A stretch of 64,000 nucleotides of DNA from Xiphydria camelus. Its lineage: Eukaryota; Arthropoda; Insecta; Hymenoptera; Xiphydriidae. Below, in pieces: positions 30,243 through 41,879 of this stretch (position 1 is the first letter of the stretch; each line of letters begins with the position of its first letter). The stretch spans positions 15,308,138 through 15,372,137 of the forward strand of contig OY783196.1 in assembly GCA_963678675.1 (NCBI GenBank), read 5' to 3'. A program made the translations under genes and the position numbers. Under the pieces are notes generated by a model that saw only the letters and a list, made by a program, of their open reading frames with translations, searched no databases and was not told where the DNA came from.

Positions 30243-33200
30243 TTATCCAGTCTTGTTTTTATTATTTTTCTTCTCGAGTTCATGACTCCGCTTTAATTCA
30301 CCAACTCTTTGAGACATAGCTCTTTCAATTTCGTTTCTAGTATGAGGAACTCCCTTGGTAGTTTTCCATCCCTTATTAGTATCCAGTTGTAAAGCAAAGT
30401 CTAAAACAGACTAGAAAAAGTTCAGAGTACAATAAAAAACATTTTGTAAGTGTATATATATAAAGTAATAGAAAGATATTTGAAGTATAAAAAAATGATT
30501 AATTCAATAATTTATAAACATACAAGCTTATATTAATTTTAGATCCAACAATAAAACTAAATATTTGGTTTAATTACCAACTATTTCATTTCGCGCAATT
30601 TCATTGAGCGGTTTTACTGGCAATGCTGGTTTCTCTGATTTATGAGCGCGAGGAGCTTGGCCAGTGAAAGTAGCGGTTAAATAACCTGAAGGTTTAAAAA
30701 TACCAGTTATTAATCTCCGCGCAACATGAGTTGCTTGACTGGACAATGTTCTGGCTAAGTCATACTCAGATTTTTTACAGTAAATCTGGTCCATTAATTT
30801 TTCCATCTATATTATAAAAATTGTTATTAAATAACACTCATAATAATAATAATAATAATAATAAATATAACAACCAGGGGCCCCTTTCTCTTACTCACTC
30901 GCAAGAGAAACGTATACGTTTCTTAGCGAGTAGACCAATCAGGACCCCCACCACAACGGAATACTTGATCCTGATTGGTCTATTGGCTAAGATGCGTATA
31001 CGCAACTTTGCGAGTGAGTTAGAGAAAGGGGCCCCAGTATAGTTACGGCAAGATAATTGTAACTTCAATCAAATTTTAAAAAATTACAAATCTTCAATGG
31101 GCATGTTCACAACTTTTTGTACAACTGTTTAAAGTGCATAAATCGGAAGATTAGGGTATTAAAGTAATGTAGGTAAAAAATGGGTCATTAAAAAAATGTT
31201 TTTCCATTATTTTTGAGATGTTAAAAAAGGGATTCGTTTTAAAGCGTCGCACTTTCACCGCCATTTTAACTGACCAATCAGAGTCGGGCAACAGATTCTC
31301 CACCATTCACACACCCGGGTTTGGCCCCTTGCCAATGGCTTTAGTTACGTCACTAAGGATTTCGTTTGAATCGAAGTCAAACTTTAAACATTAAAAAAAA
31401 GGTGTGAGTGCCGTTGTACTCACGGAGGATGTGTAAACATCTTACAATTATCTGCGGTCCGAGTTTAATTGGGGAATATGACGTCGTAGTTCGACATAAA
31501 GAAGTTAAATTTTTTCTATAATAAAATATTTATTATTATTATTATATTAGATTTATAACTTACTAGCAGCCCGTCTCGGCTTCGCACGGGTAGATTGTGG
31601 ATTGATTTTGTCCGTCCACCATTGTCTAAATACATTTTTAATAGAAAACTTTTAGTATTTTTCCCGGGCTACGCAATGGTCATATTGGATTTGACCTTGA
31701 CCATGACCTTCAAGGTCAAGGTATATCAAGGTTAAATTAACTTTTTTTCACGTTCAAATGTGTCCTTGACCATTTTTTTTTCATGTTACCTTTATTGTCA
31801 GCGGAGGTCAAATTTAGGTCAAGTATAAATAGACTTTTTGAACACCCTGTATAAGATTTACTAACTCAGAAACCTTCGCGGATATGCGTCCAACTGTTCC
31901 CCAAATTTTCATCGCAATCGGATGAACGGTTTAGGAAAGCATAATAATCATCCGTACCGGTACTTTTTGAACACCCTGTATAAGATTTACTAACTCAAAT
32001 CTTCGCGGATATGCGTCCAACTGTTCCCCAAATTTTCGTCGCAATCGGATGAACGGTTTAGGAAGGCATAGTAATTATCCGTACCGGTACTTTTTGAACA
32101 CCCTGTATAAGATTTACTAACTCAGAAACCTTCGCGGGCATGCGTCCAACCATTCCCCAACTTTTCATCGCAATCGGATGAACGGTTTAGGAAGGCATAA
32201 TAATCATCTGTACCGGTACTTTTTGAACACCCTGTATAAGATTTACTAATTCAGAAACCTTCGGGGGCATGCGTCCAGCCATTCCCCAAAGTTTCATCAC
32301 AATCGGATGAACGGTTTAGGAAGGCATTTGATATTACCTTAAAGGTCACGGTCAAGGTCAAATCCAATACGACCACTGGGTAGCCACGGGAAAATCCTTA
32401 AAGTTTTGTATTAAACATTTTTCTCTAAAATGTTTTCCCGTTGAGATAATCCAGCTTGCGCGAATAGTATGCGCAGTAGCGCCACACACATACTGACGCA
32501 GTCACATGTACACGGCTTACGTCTGACGCTCGATTTCCCAGGAAGGTCCCACCGTAGAGCCATAGCATAGATGTTTACACATCAAAAAGAAATTAGTGCT
32601 CAGAAAAAAAAACAAATATCTTATTAATAAGCACAAAAAGTATTAACGAATGATAAAAAAAAATCGTGAACATGCCCATTCAATGCGTACCTTTTCGTCT
32701 GCCCAATCTTTTCCATACAGATCATCGTCTTTAATGAGATCCTTTATAGCATCTGATTGAGTTTTATCAGCGTTGTTATTGTAACTGACTTTATGTGCTG
32801 CAGGTTTATCACTAGGAACAACACTCTTGAGTTTCTTGTCTTTATCGCCATTGAGATCATCTTGTTCGTATTCATCAAATAAATTTTTGCTTTTATCATC
32901 TGAATTATTTTTTTTGCTCGTGTCTTCATCTGTGTCTACTTCTGACTCAGTTCGAGAATCATTATCACAATTCTCTTTTTCTGTTTTGGATGATTTTTTA
33001 ACAATCGAAGAGTTAAACTCTTTCCTTGATGTAGCTATAGAAATAATAAAGATTTTCAATTAACCTTAATAATTACCTAAATGTAATTATTGATATTTTT
33101 ATAATTCAATTATGATAACTTTAAAAAATACTTAAAAAAGAAAAGAAGAGTTGGAGAAATTTAAAAAATAACAATCTATATAAGAAAACGAAGACGATAT

Positions 33201-34982
33201 TTACCGTTAACCCCTTTTCGGCGAAGGCAAGTTTGTTTTGAGTTTGTTCCAGCATCTTTTTCAATTCATCCTTGGATGGACTAGACGATTTTTTTCTAGG
33301 AGCTTTGTCCGTCTTATCAAAAATACTCTGTTCAATTGATGATTGAATCACATCATCAGCCTTCTTTTTATTACTTTTTGTTAAATCCTGGGGGAATAGA
33401 ATTTGTTATCAAGCAAGTACTTAAATCCGTAGTAGAATTTTAATAAAAAAGTTTCGCGGCAAAATATTAAATGATTATTAATAATACTATAAAAGAATAT
33501 ATTACCTCTTTATCACTTTTGCGGCTCTTTTTATGAAAATTATTTTTATTGGATAATTCAAATTCATCAAGGTCTGTCTTCTTTCGTTTTTTCAAAGAGT
33601 CCTAAAAATATCATTTTTTTTTTGGAAAAATATGATCCACAATTTAGTACAAAATATTAACAATACAATTAATATAGAAAAAAACTTTCTGCTTTTCATG
33701 TAAAACTATAATTAGCCTCAATGTAAATTGTAAACATTTTTAGATCGTTCAATTTAAAGTTTTATTTTCTGTTAATAAGTTTACTGTAAATAGTCAACTA
33801 TTATTTTAAATTATCTATAAGTACACTGCTATTCATGAATGCCTGGACTTGACAGTTCTCGGGTTATCCGTGTGTGTGCTACTGTCAATTGTCGAAGTTT
33901 GGTTCAGGTCACAATGCCGGTGAAGAGAATTCTACAGGATATTTAAACAGATATCATTTTTCCAGGACATATAAAAAAATTCATAACGCTTGGCTCAGAC
34001 GAATGATCCTGCAAGGAATAACCTCCAGGACATGATAAAAAAGACTACTCTCGGCTCAGATGAATGTTCTGGCGAGAAGACACTTACATTTCCTAATGTT
34101 CTGGTAAGGAGAATCCTCCAGGAGATTCGAGAAAAAGACGGACGTTGACATGACCGATCAACGTGAAACTCGTGCGACCTTCGCCAAACTTCGACAATTG
34201 ACAGTAGCACAGACACGGATAACCCGAGAACTGTCAAGTCCAGGCATTCATGAGTAGCAGTGTACATATACTCTACTCATTAATTATTAAAATTTTTTAA
34301 TTCAAAATGAAGAATGTGTCAAATTATATGAAAGTTAATTAAATTTTACATATATGATAAAAAAAGTTTTTGTTGTAAAAAAATATAAAACATCAAACGT
34401 CTTAATAAATAGTATTTGTATGAGTGTTTCAAACAAACAAAATAAGATCTTAAAAATTTTCCTTGAAATACAATCAAATATACCTGTGACAAATCATTTT
34501 TCAGTTTTGTTAAATTCAAAAAGTCAAGATTTTCATACGACTCTGATGAATACTTGTGATTAACCTTTCTCGGTCGTTTTTTTGGAAGAGTCCTTGTTTT
34601 ATCATCATCATAATCGTCATCACTACCAGAAGACGAATTCCTGGACTTAGACTTTTTCGTTAGTTCATAGAAAGTTTTGTCAATAACACTCACATCATCT
34701 GAAAGATAATTTCATTGAAAGACATTGTTGATCAATTAAAAAGAAAATCATCGTACTAAATCAAAGATAGCAATAATACAAAAATAAATTTTATTAAGAA
34801 AATTAAAATGTATTTGAAAATTACTTGCCAGATATCATGACAACTTCTCCCCGCTCTTTAATTTTATTATAAAAAAAATTAACTTCGTCACCTTTATTGG
34901 GCGGGTTAGCTTTGTCAAAGATGACATTTTTGTCATGAACTTTAGCATGTGAATTATCACGTCCACATTTGATAATAAACAT
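30243..34982 (-). CDS. BEN-domain protein encoded inside the CACTA-like element (seven exons)
   Basis: Exons on the minus strand: 34982-34829 (ATG; MFIIKCGRDNSHAKVHDKN), 34698-34484, 33601-33506, 33387-33205, 33034-32691, 30806-30578, 30400-30243 (TAA). Introns are GT-AG except the first, which uses a GC donor (TCTG|GCAAGT). That choice is the only one that keeps frame (ISDDVSV). The middle exons are Lys/Asp/Ser-rich with nuclear-signal-like KKRPRK and a coiled-coil-like KDELKKMLEQTQNKLAFAEK. The last two exons (ARRLITGIFKPSGYLTATFT ... NEIVDFALQL ... W) have the helical pattern and tail of a BEN domain, a sequence-specific DNA-binding module. Product about 459 residues. Exon 4 to exon 5 does not keep frame with the visible sites (one base off), so there is a mutation or an unseen microexon. 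Introns hold three younger insertions (30877-31035, 31098-32678, 33824-34262). Likely role, by inference: binding the element's ends as a TnpA-like accessory. Confidence 0.68.
30877..31035. mobile_element. 159-bp GGGGCCCC MITE in intron 5 of the BEN gene
   Basis: The ends are GGGGCCCCTTTCTCTTACTC and its inverse. Arms include GAGTAGACCAATCAGGA / TCCTGATTGGTCTATT, as in the 17.9-kb relative. A (TAA)n microsatellite precedes it. Confidence 0.82.
31563..32450 (-). mobile_element. Helitron 3' portion (minus strand) with internal tandem repeats
   Basis: Read on the minus strand it ends in GCGAAGCCGAGACGGGCTG followed by CTAG|T, the usual insect Helitron 3' hairpin and CTRR end. Its interior matches the complete Helitron at 54718-55860 (AACCGTTCATCCGATTGCGA, GACCTTGACCATGACCTTCA). 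The TCTATATATATAAAA start is not seen, so the 5' side is truncated or replaced. Confidence 0.72.
31835..32325. repeat. ~120-127-bp tandem repeat, four copies
   Basis: Each unit runs TTTTTGAACACCCTGTATAAG, ...TTACTAACTCAGAAACCTTC, ...GCGTCCAACTGTTCCCCAAA, ...CATCGCAATCGGATGAACGG, ...TTTAGGAAGGCATAATAATC, ...CCGTACCGGTAC. Starts lie near 31835, 31965, 32089 and 32218. The Helitron at 54.7 kb holds only one unit (54805-54917), so the array expanded in this copy. Confidence 0.88.
33824..34262. mobile_element. 439-bp MITE with ~95-bp TIRs, TA duplication
   Basis: The ends are CACTGCTATTCATGAATGCC and its near inverse, with TA on both sides (33822-33823, 34263-34264). Arms include GACAGTTCTCGGGTTATCCG. 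It lies in the second intron of the BEN gene. Confidence 0.88.
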
Positions 34983-35173
34983 GATATGGTTATGTTTTTT
35001 AATCAAAATTTTTAAGTTTATATTGAAGCAACTAATATATTTTTTTATATAACACTATTATTGACATGAAATATTTAAATTTAACGAGTGGACACACGCT
35101 AACTTGAAACAAGTTGAGATCTGCTGTAGTGACGCCAAATTAAATATTCGAGAACCTTCGATAGCTCGCGTTA

Positions 35174-35483
35174 AGCGTCGTTCTCAGAGCTTCAACGTGT
35201 CGCCAGCGACACTTGGGTAACCAATAAGAATAAAGCCGCTTCTCCCCACTCTTCTGTCGCTGGCGACACGTCCCAAGTTGAATTTTATTTAACTATTCTC
35301 TCCTGTCGCTGCGACAGTCGTCGATATTTAATATGACGACTGTCGCAGCGACAGGAGAGAATAGTTAAATAAAATTCAACTTGGGACGTGTCGCCAGCGA
35401 CAGAAGATTGGGGAGAAGCGGCTTTATTCTTATTGGTTACCCAAGTGTCGCTGGCAACACATTGAAGCTCTGAGAACGACGCT
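35174..35483. mobile_element. 310-bp near-perfect hairpin MITE, TTA duplication
   Basis: The ends are AGCGTCGTTCTCAGAGCTTC and its inverse, flanked by TTA (35171-35173, 35484-35486). Arms of about 150 bp match nearly base for base, including TGTCGCCAGCGACA palindromes. Harbinger-type target. It lies between the divergent BEN and transposase genes, where their promoters should be. Confidence 0.92.
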
Positions 35484-35488
35484 TTACT

Positions 35489-35767
35489 CTGATCAGACCC
35501 ACACCACTCTGGTATATAAATGAACTGAATTTTTAGCGACGCTCCTGCGGACTTTGGAACTAAGTTCAAATATGTGCGTGCATATATATGTATACTACGT
35601 GCATGTGTGTGTATCGTTCCTCACCTTTCCCCTCACAAACCCGCTCAAGTCTAAAAACCAGCGCCACACCTTCGGATATTGGAACTAATCTACATCCCTC
35701 TCTGCCTCTCCTACATTCACTCCTCGGACATTTTCAATGTACAGAGTGGTGTGGGTCTGGCTCTGAT
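35489..35767. mobile_element. Short TIR element, ends (A)GACCCACACCACTCTG
   Basis: AGACCCACACCACTCTG at 35495 and its inverse near 35743, about 280 bp overall. It lies immediately beside the hairpin MITE in the intergenic region. No coding capacity was recognised. Confidence 0.6.
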
Positions 35768-35926
35768 ATTTATTTCCGGCGTGCCCTACGTGTAACATAT
35801 GATCCTCATGCAAAATAGCTACCTTTTTATTTTTAATGGTGCGACAAATCAAACAGAAGTGGGCTAAATTATTCAGAAAATCACTTATCCTGTGAAATAA
35901 AATTGATTTTGAAGTTAATTTGAACA

Positions 35927-38693
35927 ATGTCAAAGCATGGAAATAGTGACGATAATTCGCAATCTCTGCTTCATGGCAAAAAAAATACAAGCTTTACACA
36001 TCTGACTCATCTATGCAGGTAAACATAACAGCTTTCATAAAGAAAATGAATAAATTATATCTAAATAATAAATAACGGTAAATTAGTTCCTTTAAGTGCA
36101 TAAACATTTTATTACAATTAGTAATTATATAATTGTAATTGATTTATTTATATTTCAGATTCCATTGAGGACACTATGTCGCTGGCGGTCAAGAGGTTAT
36201 TTTCTTGAAGACATTTCGAGTTGAAATAATAACTTGAATGATTCTGATGATGATGATAATAATGATCAGGATAGTAATTATCAATTACAAAATATTTTGA
36301 ACCATTGTGACACTGAAAATGTTGATGGCAATGATCCTAATAATTTATTATCTGATTGTGACAGTGTTTCCAGTGAAAATACAGATGATGAAAATTCTGC
36401 TCCATTAAATATAAGTGATGAAGAATCAATAAATAATGATATAAGTGACAATGATGATAATTATAATGAAAATAATTTTGATGAACAAGTTGATGAGAAT
36501 AGTGATGACAATGATACTATTGGTAATGCGTATGAATACGAAATGTTGCATGAAAACAGCAATGTAACGACGGATGAATGTGTTTTACAGTTATTAGATT
36601 TTTATGTGAAACATAATATTACGAAAATTGCATTACAGCAGTTGTTACAAATGCAACTAAAAATTTTACCTGCAGGCAATCAATTGCCAAAAACAGTGTA
36701 TAAGTTATTTCAATATGCTCAAAATATTGCTCCTGTATGCCGAGTTATTAAACATTATTATTGCAGAAAATGTTTATTTAATTCAAAAAGTCAGATGCTA
36801 AACAATAAAATTACATTGAAGTGTTCTATATGTGCGACAACTAATTCGAAAGATTTTTCTTTTTCTCATGAATTCGATATTGGTGATCAAATTAGAATTT
36901 TATTTGAAAATTACAATTTAGCTGAAAAGTTAAAAAAACCGACATTACAAAATGTTTAAAATATATCGGATATTGTTGATGACAGTGAGTTCATCGGAGT
37001 TAACTCTGCAAATCAAAGAGGTAACTTTGATTTGACTCTGATTCTTTACTGATGGCCTAGCATTAGTAAAAAGTGCTAAAAGCCATTGTTGGCCGGTTTT
37101 ATTTATCATCGCAGAACTTCCCCAAGATATTAGAGATAAATATGTGATATTTGCTGGGCTGTGGTGTGATAACCGTATTAAACCACCAATGAATGTTTTT
37201 CTTATGCCAATTTGCTTAAAACTAAAAAAATATTTTTGTAAAGGTATTGATTGGACAAATCCTAAAAATAAAGAAATAGTTAATACTAAAATAGTTGCTC
37301 CATTAATTATTGCAGATGCACCAGCTCGGGCGCAATTGCAAAACATCTTAAACTTTAATGGTCGATATGGATGCAACATATGCGAAACTAAAACGGTTAG
37401 ATGTACAAAAATTGTTGGAAAAAAAACTGTACGTTGTTATCCTTTTCAAATTGACTGTAAAATTAGAACTGGTAGAAGAATGGAAGCGCAAGCTGAAAAA
37501 TTACGTCAAATAAAGAATAAAGATCAAATAAGAGGTGTGAAAGGGTATTCTATTTTATCTTGTTTACCGTTAATTGACATTGGAACATGTGTCATACCAG
37601 AATACATGCATTCGGTTCTACTTGGTGTTGTTAAGCAATTCGTTACTATTTAGTTTGATCAAAAAGGTCCTTGGTATATTAAAAACAAAAGCGAAGATAT
37701 TGATAAGTTCATGTGCAATATTCGAGTTCCTCAATCTTTTTCAAGACTACCAAGACAGTTATCCCATTTTAAATTGTATAAAGCCTCAGAAAATTATAAT
37801 TTTCTGCTATTTTATTCTCTTCCTGCACTCGTTGATCACTTACCCCAGAAATACTTAGAGCATTGGCTATTGTTAGTAATATCAATTTTTAGTTTAGTCA
37901 GAACGACAATAACTCAAGATTATCTTGAAGAATCAGATAACTTGCTGCAGTTATTTGTATCTCAAATCGAAAGTCTTTATGGTGATAGAGCTTTATCATA
38001 CAATTGTCATCAACTTATTCATTTATCACTTTGTGTTAAAAGATGGGGACCTTTACGATCAACTTCTGCCTTTGTATTTGAAAAATACAATGGTATCATT
38101 GCAAAATGTGTCCACGGTAATAGGAATTTTGGCCAAGAAACCGTCAATTGTGTTCAAGTTGCTCAAGGCATCCAGATGTTAAAAAATCGTATAGCTGAAC
38201 GAGGAAACGTAACTGCAAGAACGAATCAGTCAAAAAATTATGAACTTTTAGGGCATAAAATTATAAAAAGAGAGCTTTTGATATTGTCGAACGTAATATA
38301 TTATTGTCTAATGGTTGGCAAATTGAAAATTTATCTATTTACACACGTATTAAAGTTAATAAAGTTATTTATACATCCGAAATGTATAAAATTACAAAAA
38401 CAAACAGTCATACAGTCCACATAGATACTAATGTTTTTACTGTGTACGGTTCAATTAAATTTTTCGTTCAGCATGAAAATGATATTTTTATTGTGATTCG
38501 TCGTTTCAATGTAACCCATATCAAAATGTTCCATAATTCTACTACTAAAAAAACCATTCAGCATGTTATACCGATTGTGGAAACTAATAATTTGATGTTG
38601 TTGAATTTGAACAATATTAAATCAATGTTTCAACTTGTGCGAGTTGGTGATTATGTTTGTAAACAACCCAATGATTTTAAAATGGTTTGGTAA
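35927..38693 (+). pseudogene. CACTA-type transposase gene (Tnp2/DUF4218-like), disabled
   Basis: A likely first exon is 35927-36018 (MSKHGNSDDNSQSLLHGKKN..., then CAG|GTAAAC). The main reading starts about 36234 with an acidic Asp/Asn-rich region (residues 1-100), then a zinc-binding segment (YYCRKCLFN...KCSICATTNS). After a TAA at about 36957 and a frame change near 37050 it continues DGLALVKSAKSHCWPVLF, GLWCDNRIKPPM, ADAPARAQLQN, YGCNICETKT, VIPEYMHSVLLGVVKQFVT. A TAG at about 37651 stands where a Trp is expected. Then come NCHQLIHLSLCVKRWGPL and FVFEKYNGIIAKCVHGNRNF (DUF4218-like). Another shift near 38275 leads to the C-terminal part ending at 38693. In CACTA elements this protein is the DDE transposase. 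Three to four lesions make this copy non-functional unless stop readthrough or unseen introns apply. Confidence 0.78.
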
Positions 38694-39533
38694 TGATAAT
38701 GAATGTTTAAAATAAATTCAATATTTTATCTTTGATGTAAAATGGTTCATCAATTATATATCCTGCACTCTGTAATGTTCAACGTTTGATAAAATAAATT
38801 TATTACAAATGCAATATAAAAGTTTATTTTATGATTGTCCGGTCGCCGCGCGGTTTTCCTATAGTTCGAACCTTCTCGGGGTTGTAAGGCCCGAGAACGC
38901 TATAGGCGACGCGGCCGATTGTCCGGGACTACCGAAAGATATCGTCTCAACCTTTCGGCTTGTTGGAAAGTGATTACACTGCACTTAAGGTAACAATAAA
39001 TATATTTAACTCCCAAAAAATACAATTTCGTCAGATAGGACCTTGATGGTCAGTTACGATACACTCTCGGCGGATAAGACCTTGTTGGCCTCGACGACTG
39101 CGAGAGGTAGTTACCGTGCGGTTGGTTGGTTACAACTGATCCCGGACGCATCGAGACCGAGATTTTATGCATCTCGTCGTATAGGCTAAACTAGGATTCC
39201 CACGGGTCGAGAAGTCGGTTCCCGTGGGAGGGAAGGGTCGCGAGAGAGTCAGAAGGGCAACGGTGCACGTGGGCAATAAAACGTATACCCGCGGATCAAT
39301 GAGGCCTCTGTCCTGCAGGATCGATCACTCCCTCGTATCGGAATAGATCAGGTTGCTTGGGTCCGGCAGGACTGACCGCGTTCCTTGCACCGGGTCAGTA
39401 GCACGCGCGACCGCAATCACAAGACGCCTTGGTAAGTGCGTCTTAAAGTGCTGGATTTACGGCCGGCGTTCACTTTCCCTGGTATTGCAAGGGGTAGAGG
39501 GTGCCCGGACTCTCCCGCGAGGCTCCGGTAACC
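38694..39533. other. Region downstream of the transposase, unassigned GC-rich segment
   Basis: The first 130 bp are AT-rich with AATAAA-type signals near 38708 and 38794. From 38830 the composition turns GC-rich with an inverted pair GGTCGCCGCGCGGTTTTCCT...CTATAGGCGACGCGGCC (38838-38930) and a stretch with AACAATAAATATATTTAACT. It may be the end of another element; no ORF is supported. The large composition change argues for a separate insertion. Confidence 0.4.
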
Positions 39534-39536
39534 TTA

Positions 39537-41150
39537 AGGTACGTACAAACCGGGCAACAAAGTGTTGGCAACATGTTGGCAACACGTCGATATCGGTGTT
39601 GGCAACATGTTGGCAATTCGTCGGTGGATACTCGTCGACAGCGTAGCAGTACAGACCAGCCAACAAATGTTGGCAACATGTTGGCAACACGTTCATCCCC
39701 ACGTGTCTCCCGTCGACTAGCAACAGCGGGCGGCATGACATCAAAGAGAATGGTCGCCTGTTGCTGGTATCCATGTTTCCCATTTCAAATGGGAAAAGTT
39801 GACAACATCCTCGCAACATGCACGCAAAAGGGACGGAATTTCAGAAAGTCGATTCATACCTCTTTTAATACTTTTAATAGCACATCGATCATAAATAACT
39901 CTCCGACTATAATATAATTTTTATTGGATTCCTCGCCTGCTCAGCTACTCCCGCCGTCGCCGCCGCTACGCAAATTTCTTGACAGGATTGTCGCCGCGGC
40001 GACGGTAAATTTTCCGACCCACGCACGAAAGTGGTTAATGGCGTCATCGGCACGGCATGTCAAAATACTGACTGGATCAAATCCTTTCCTTCTCCTTTTT
40101 TATTATTATATATTATTATATAAAATAGTTTTTTAATAAATGCGTGGATAAAACCGTATCGCCGAAAACCCCGGCGACCTTGGGACCCGATGCGCGGAGC
40201 CAGGTACTTACCCCCCGGGGGTTGGGGAGCAAAGCTAGTACATACAAATAAAATATACTACCGCCCACTTGACACGGCCCGGCAGGGACCACATGTGGCA
40301 GGGACCGTCGCGGACGGGGTTCAACGCTTCCGATCCTTTCCGTCAAACGACGGGACAGTCATAAAGACTAGAGTCTGTTTTCCGTCGCACACCTTTTCCG
40401 GAAAAGGTTAATTAACGGACGAATCGAAATAAGCCGTTTCCTGCAATATCTATTCTAATAAACAATGTTCCGTCTTTGCGCGACGGACTACGCGCCAAAT
40501 TAATCTTGCGTGGTGGGTTTAGGATAAATAAAATTATACCAATTGGTAAGGGAAGACAAACAATGCATTAACTTTATTTGTGAGCTGTTCCGGTCGCTCG
40601 CAGGTTTTCAAACTAACTGGTCGCTCTTCGACCCTGTGGTAATGAGGAACTTTCCCGGATCTAATTTATGGCTTTAACGGCCCGAGGAGTGTCGAATTTC
40701 TCCCTCACGCCGGTCTACGGACGAAATGCGAAGAGCATTTGAGCGAATATACGACAGACAATTTATTAATAATTTATTAATCCATAGTGGTCACACGGGG
40801 TCCAGTGGACCCCATGCTAATAAAATATACATTTTTCTCATGAAAACAGTTTTTTCACTTTATTTTATACGTTCAAAACCGACCTATTTGATTGTACGAG
40901 TTTCATGAAAATTAATATCTTGAAACTGTAAAATAAATATACTTTTGTCACAAAGCTCGTTGTAATACTGTATCCAGATACGAGTTGATGTTGGCAACAT
41001 CTATGTTGCCAACTTGTTCCGCCTGTTGCCAACCTGTTGCCAACGTGTTGCCAACATGTTGCCAACGTGTTGCCAACATGTTGCCAACATGTTACCAACA
41101 TATGTTGCCAACATGTTGCCAACACTTTATTGGCCGGTTTGTACGTACCT
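39537..41150. mobile_element. Harbinger-type element P, copy 2 (inverted relative to copy 1)
   Basis: 1,614 bp, ends AGGTACGTACAAACCGGGCA / inverse, flanked by TTA (39534-39536, 41151-41153). It carries the same GTTGGCAACATGTTGGCAAC subterminal arrays. It is collinear with 28015-26142 but lacks the 316-bp MITE, so it supplies the empty site (about 40370). No coding region is supported; ORFs shadow the repeat array. Confidence 0.93.
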
Positions 41151-41153
41151 TTA

Positions 41154-41879
41154 GAACGGTTGACGTAGCGCGAACCGAACGGAATGGTCTAGGCCCCGTC
41201 GACCGTGCGACGGAACAATGATATATATTTACCTCATTATAACATCACATTTATATAATTAATAAATAAGTATAAATAATGATTTTATCTGTATAGACAG
41301 TAAAAGGGCAGACCAAAACATCACATAGAAAATGTAACAAATTTTTTATTTCAGAATTATATGAACTTAATGTTAAATATTATATTGCACTTTATGTGAT
41401 TTCCAAAAGAAATGCTTTTTTTTTAATTTTCAAATTTTTGGTCTTATGGCAAAAATATTGGTCGTTTAAAAAAATCTTGATTAAAAGTTTCACAATTTAA
41501 TTTCTCACAAAATTTAATTTCTCAAAAAATGTCTCACAATTTTTTCTCAGGACCATTAAGGAAATCGTCATTATAAAATTAAGATTTTCATAATTAGCTA
41601 AAATTTGAACCATTAATTATGAATCTTAATTTTAGAATTACGGTGAAAAATATTATTGATCATATAAAAAAATCATAATTGCCATCTTTTATATAAAATT
41701 AAATTTCCTACAACTTTTGTTTAAAAACTTTTTCTATAAGACCAACATTTTCGCCGCAATATTAAACATTTAAACCATTCATTCGAAATTGAAGGAAAAA
41801 CGATTCTAATAAACACATACGATGAACTTATATATGACTATTATTTTAGAATTATATATTTAAAACGTAATGGTAAACA
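41154..41879. other. AT-rich DNA inside the CACTA-like element
   Basis: No gene. Many AAAATTTAATTTCTCA and ATTAAGATTTTCATAATTA stretches, partly self-complementary (ATAAAATTAAGATT...AATCTTAATTTTAGAAT near 41574-41637). Confidence 0.35.

Larger units (their letters stand above)
31098..32678. mobile_element. Family-G TIR element, copy 2, TTCAA duplication, with a nested insertion
   Basis: The ends are TGGGCATGTTCAC / inverse, flanked by TTCAA on both sides (31093-31097, 32679-32683). The interior up to about 31401 and from 32584 matches 5498-5885. The middle (31402-32583) is a later insertion bearing GATGTGTAAACATC and its inverse at its ends. The right end sits only about eight bases from the exon 5 donor of the BEN gene. 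Confidence 0.82.

Noticed and set aside
35588..35818. 76-codon plus-strand ORF
   Set aside because: It lies within the short TIR element 35489-35767 and shows no protein features.
36945..37379. 144-codon minus-strand ORF opposite the transposase
   Set aside because: Antisense shadow of the plus-strand transposase, whose conserved blocks are clear.
38830..39530. rRNA or LTR segment
   Set aside because: The composition shift suggested one, but I recognised no rRNA core sequence, no paired LTRs and no primer-binding site.
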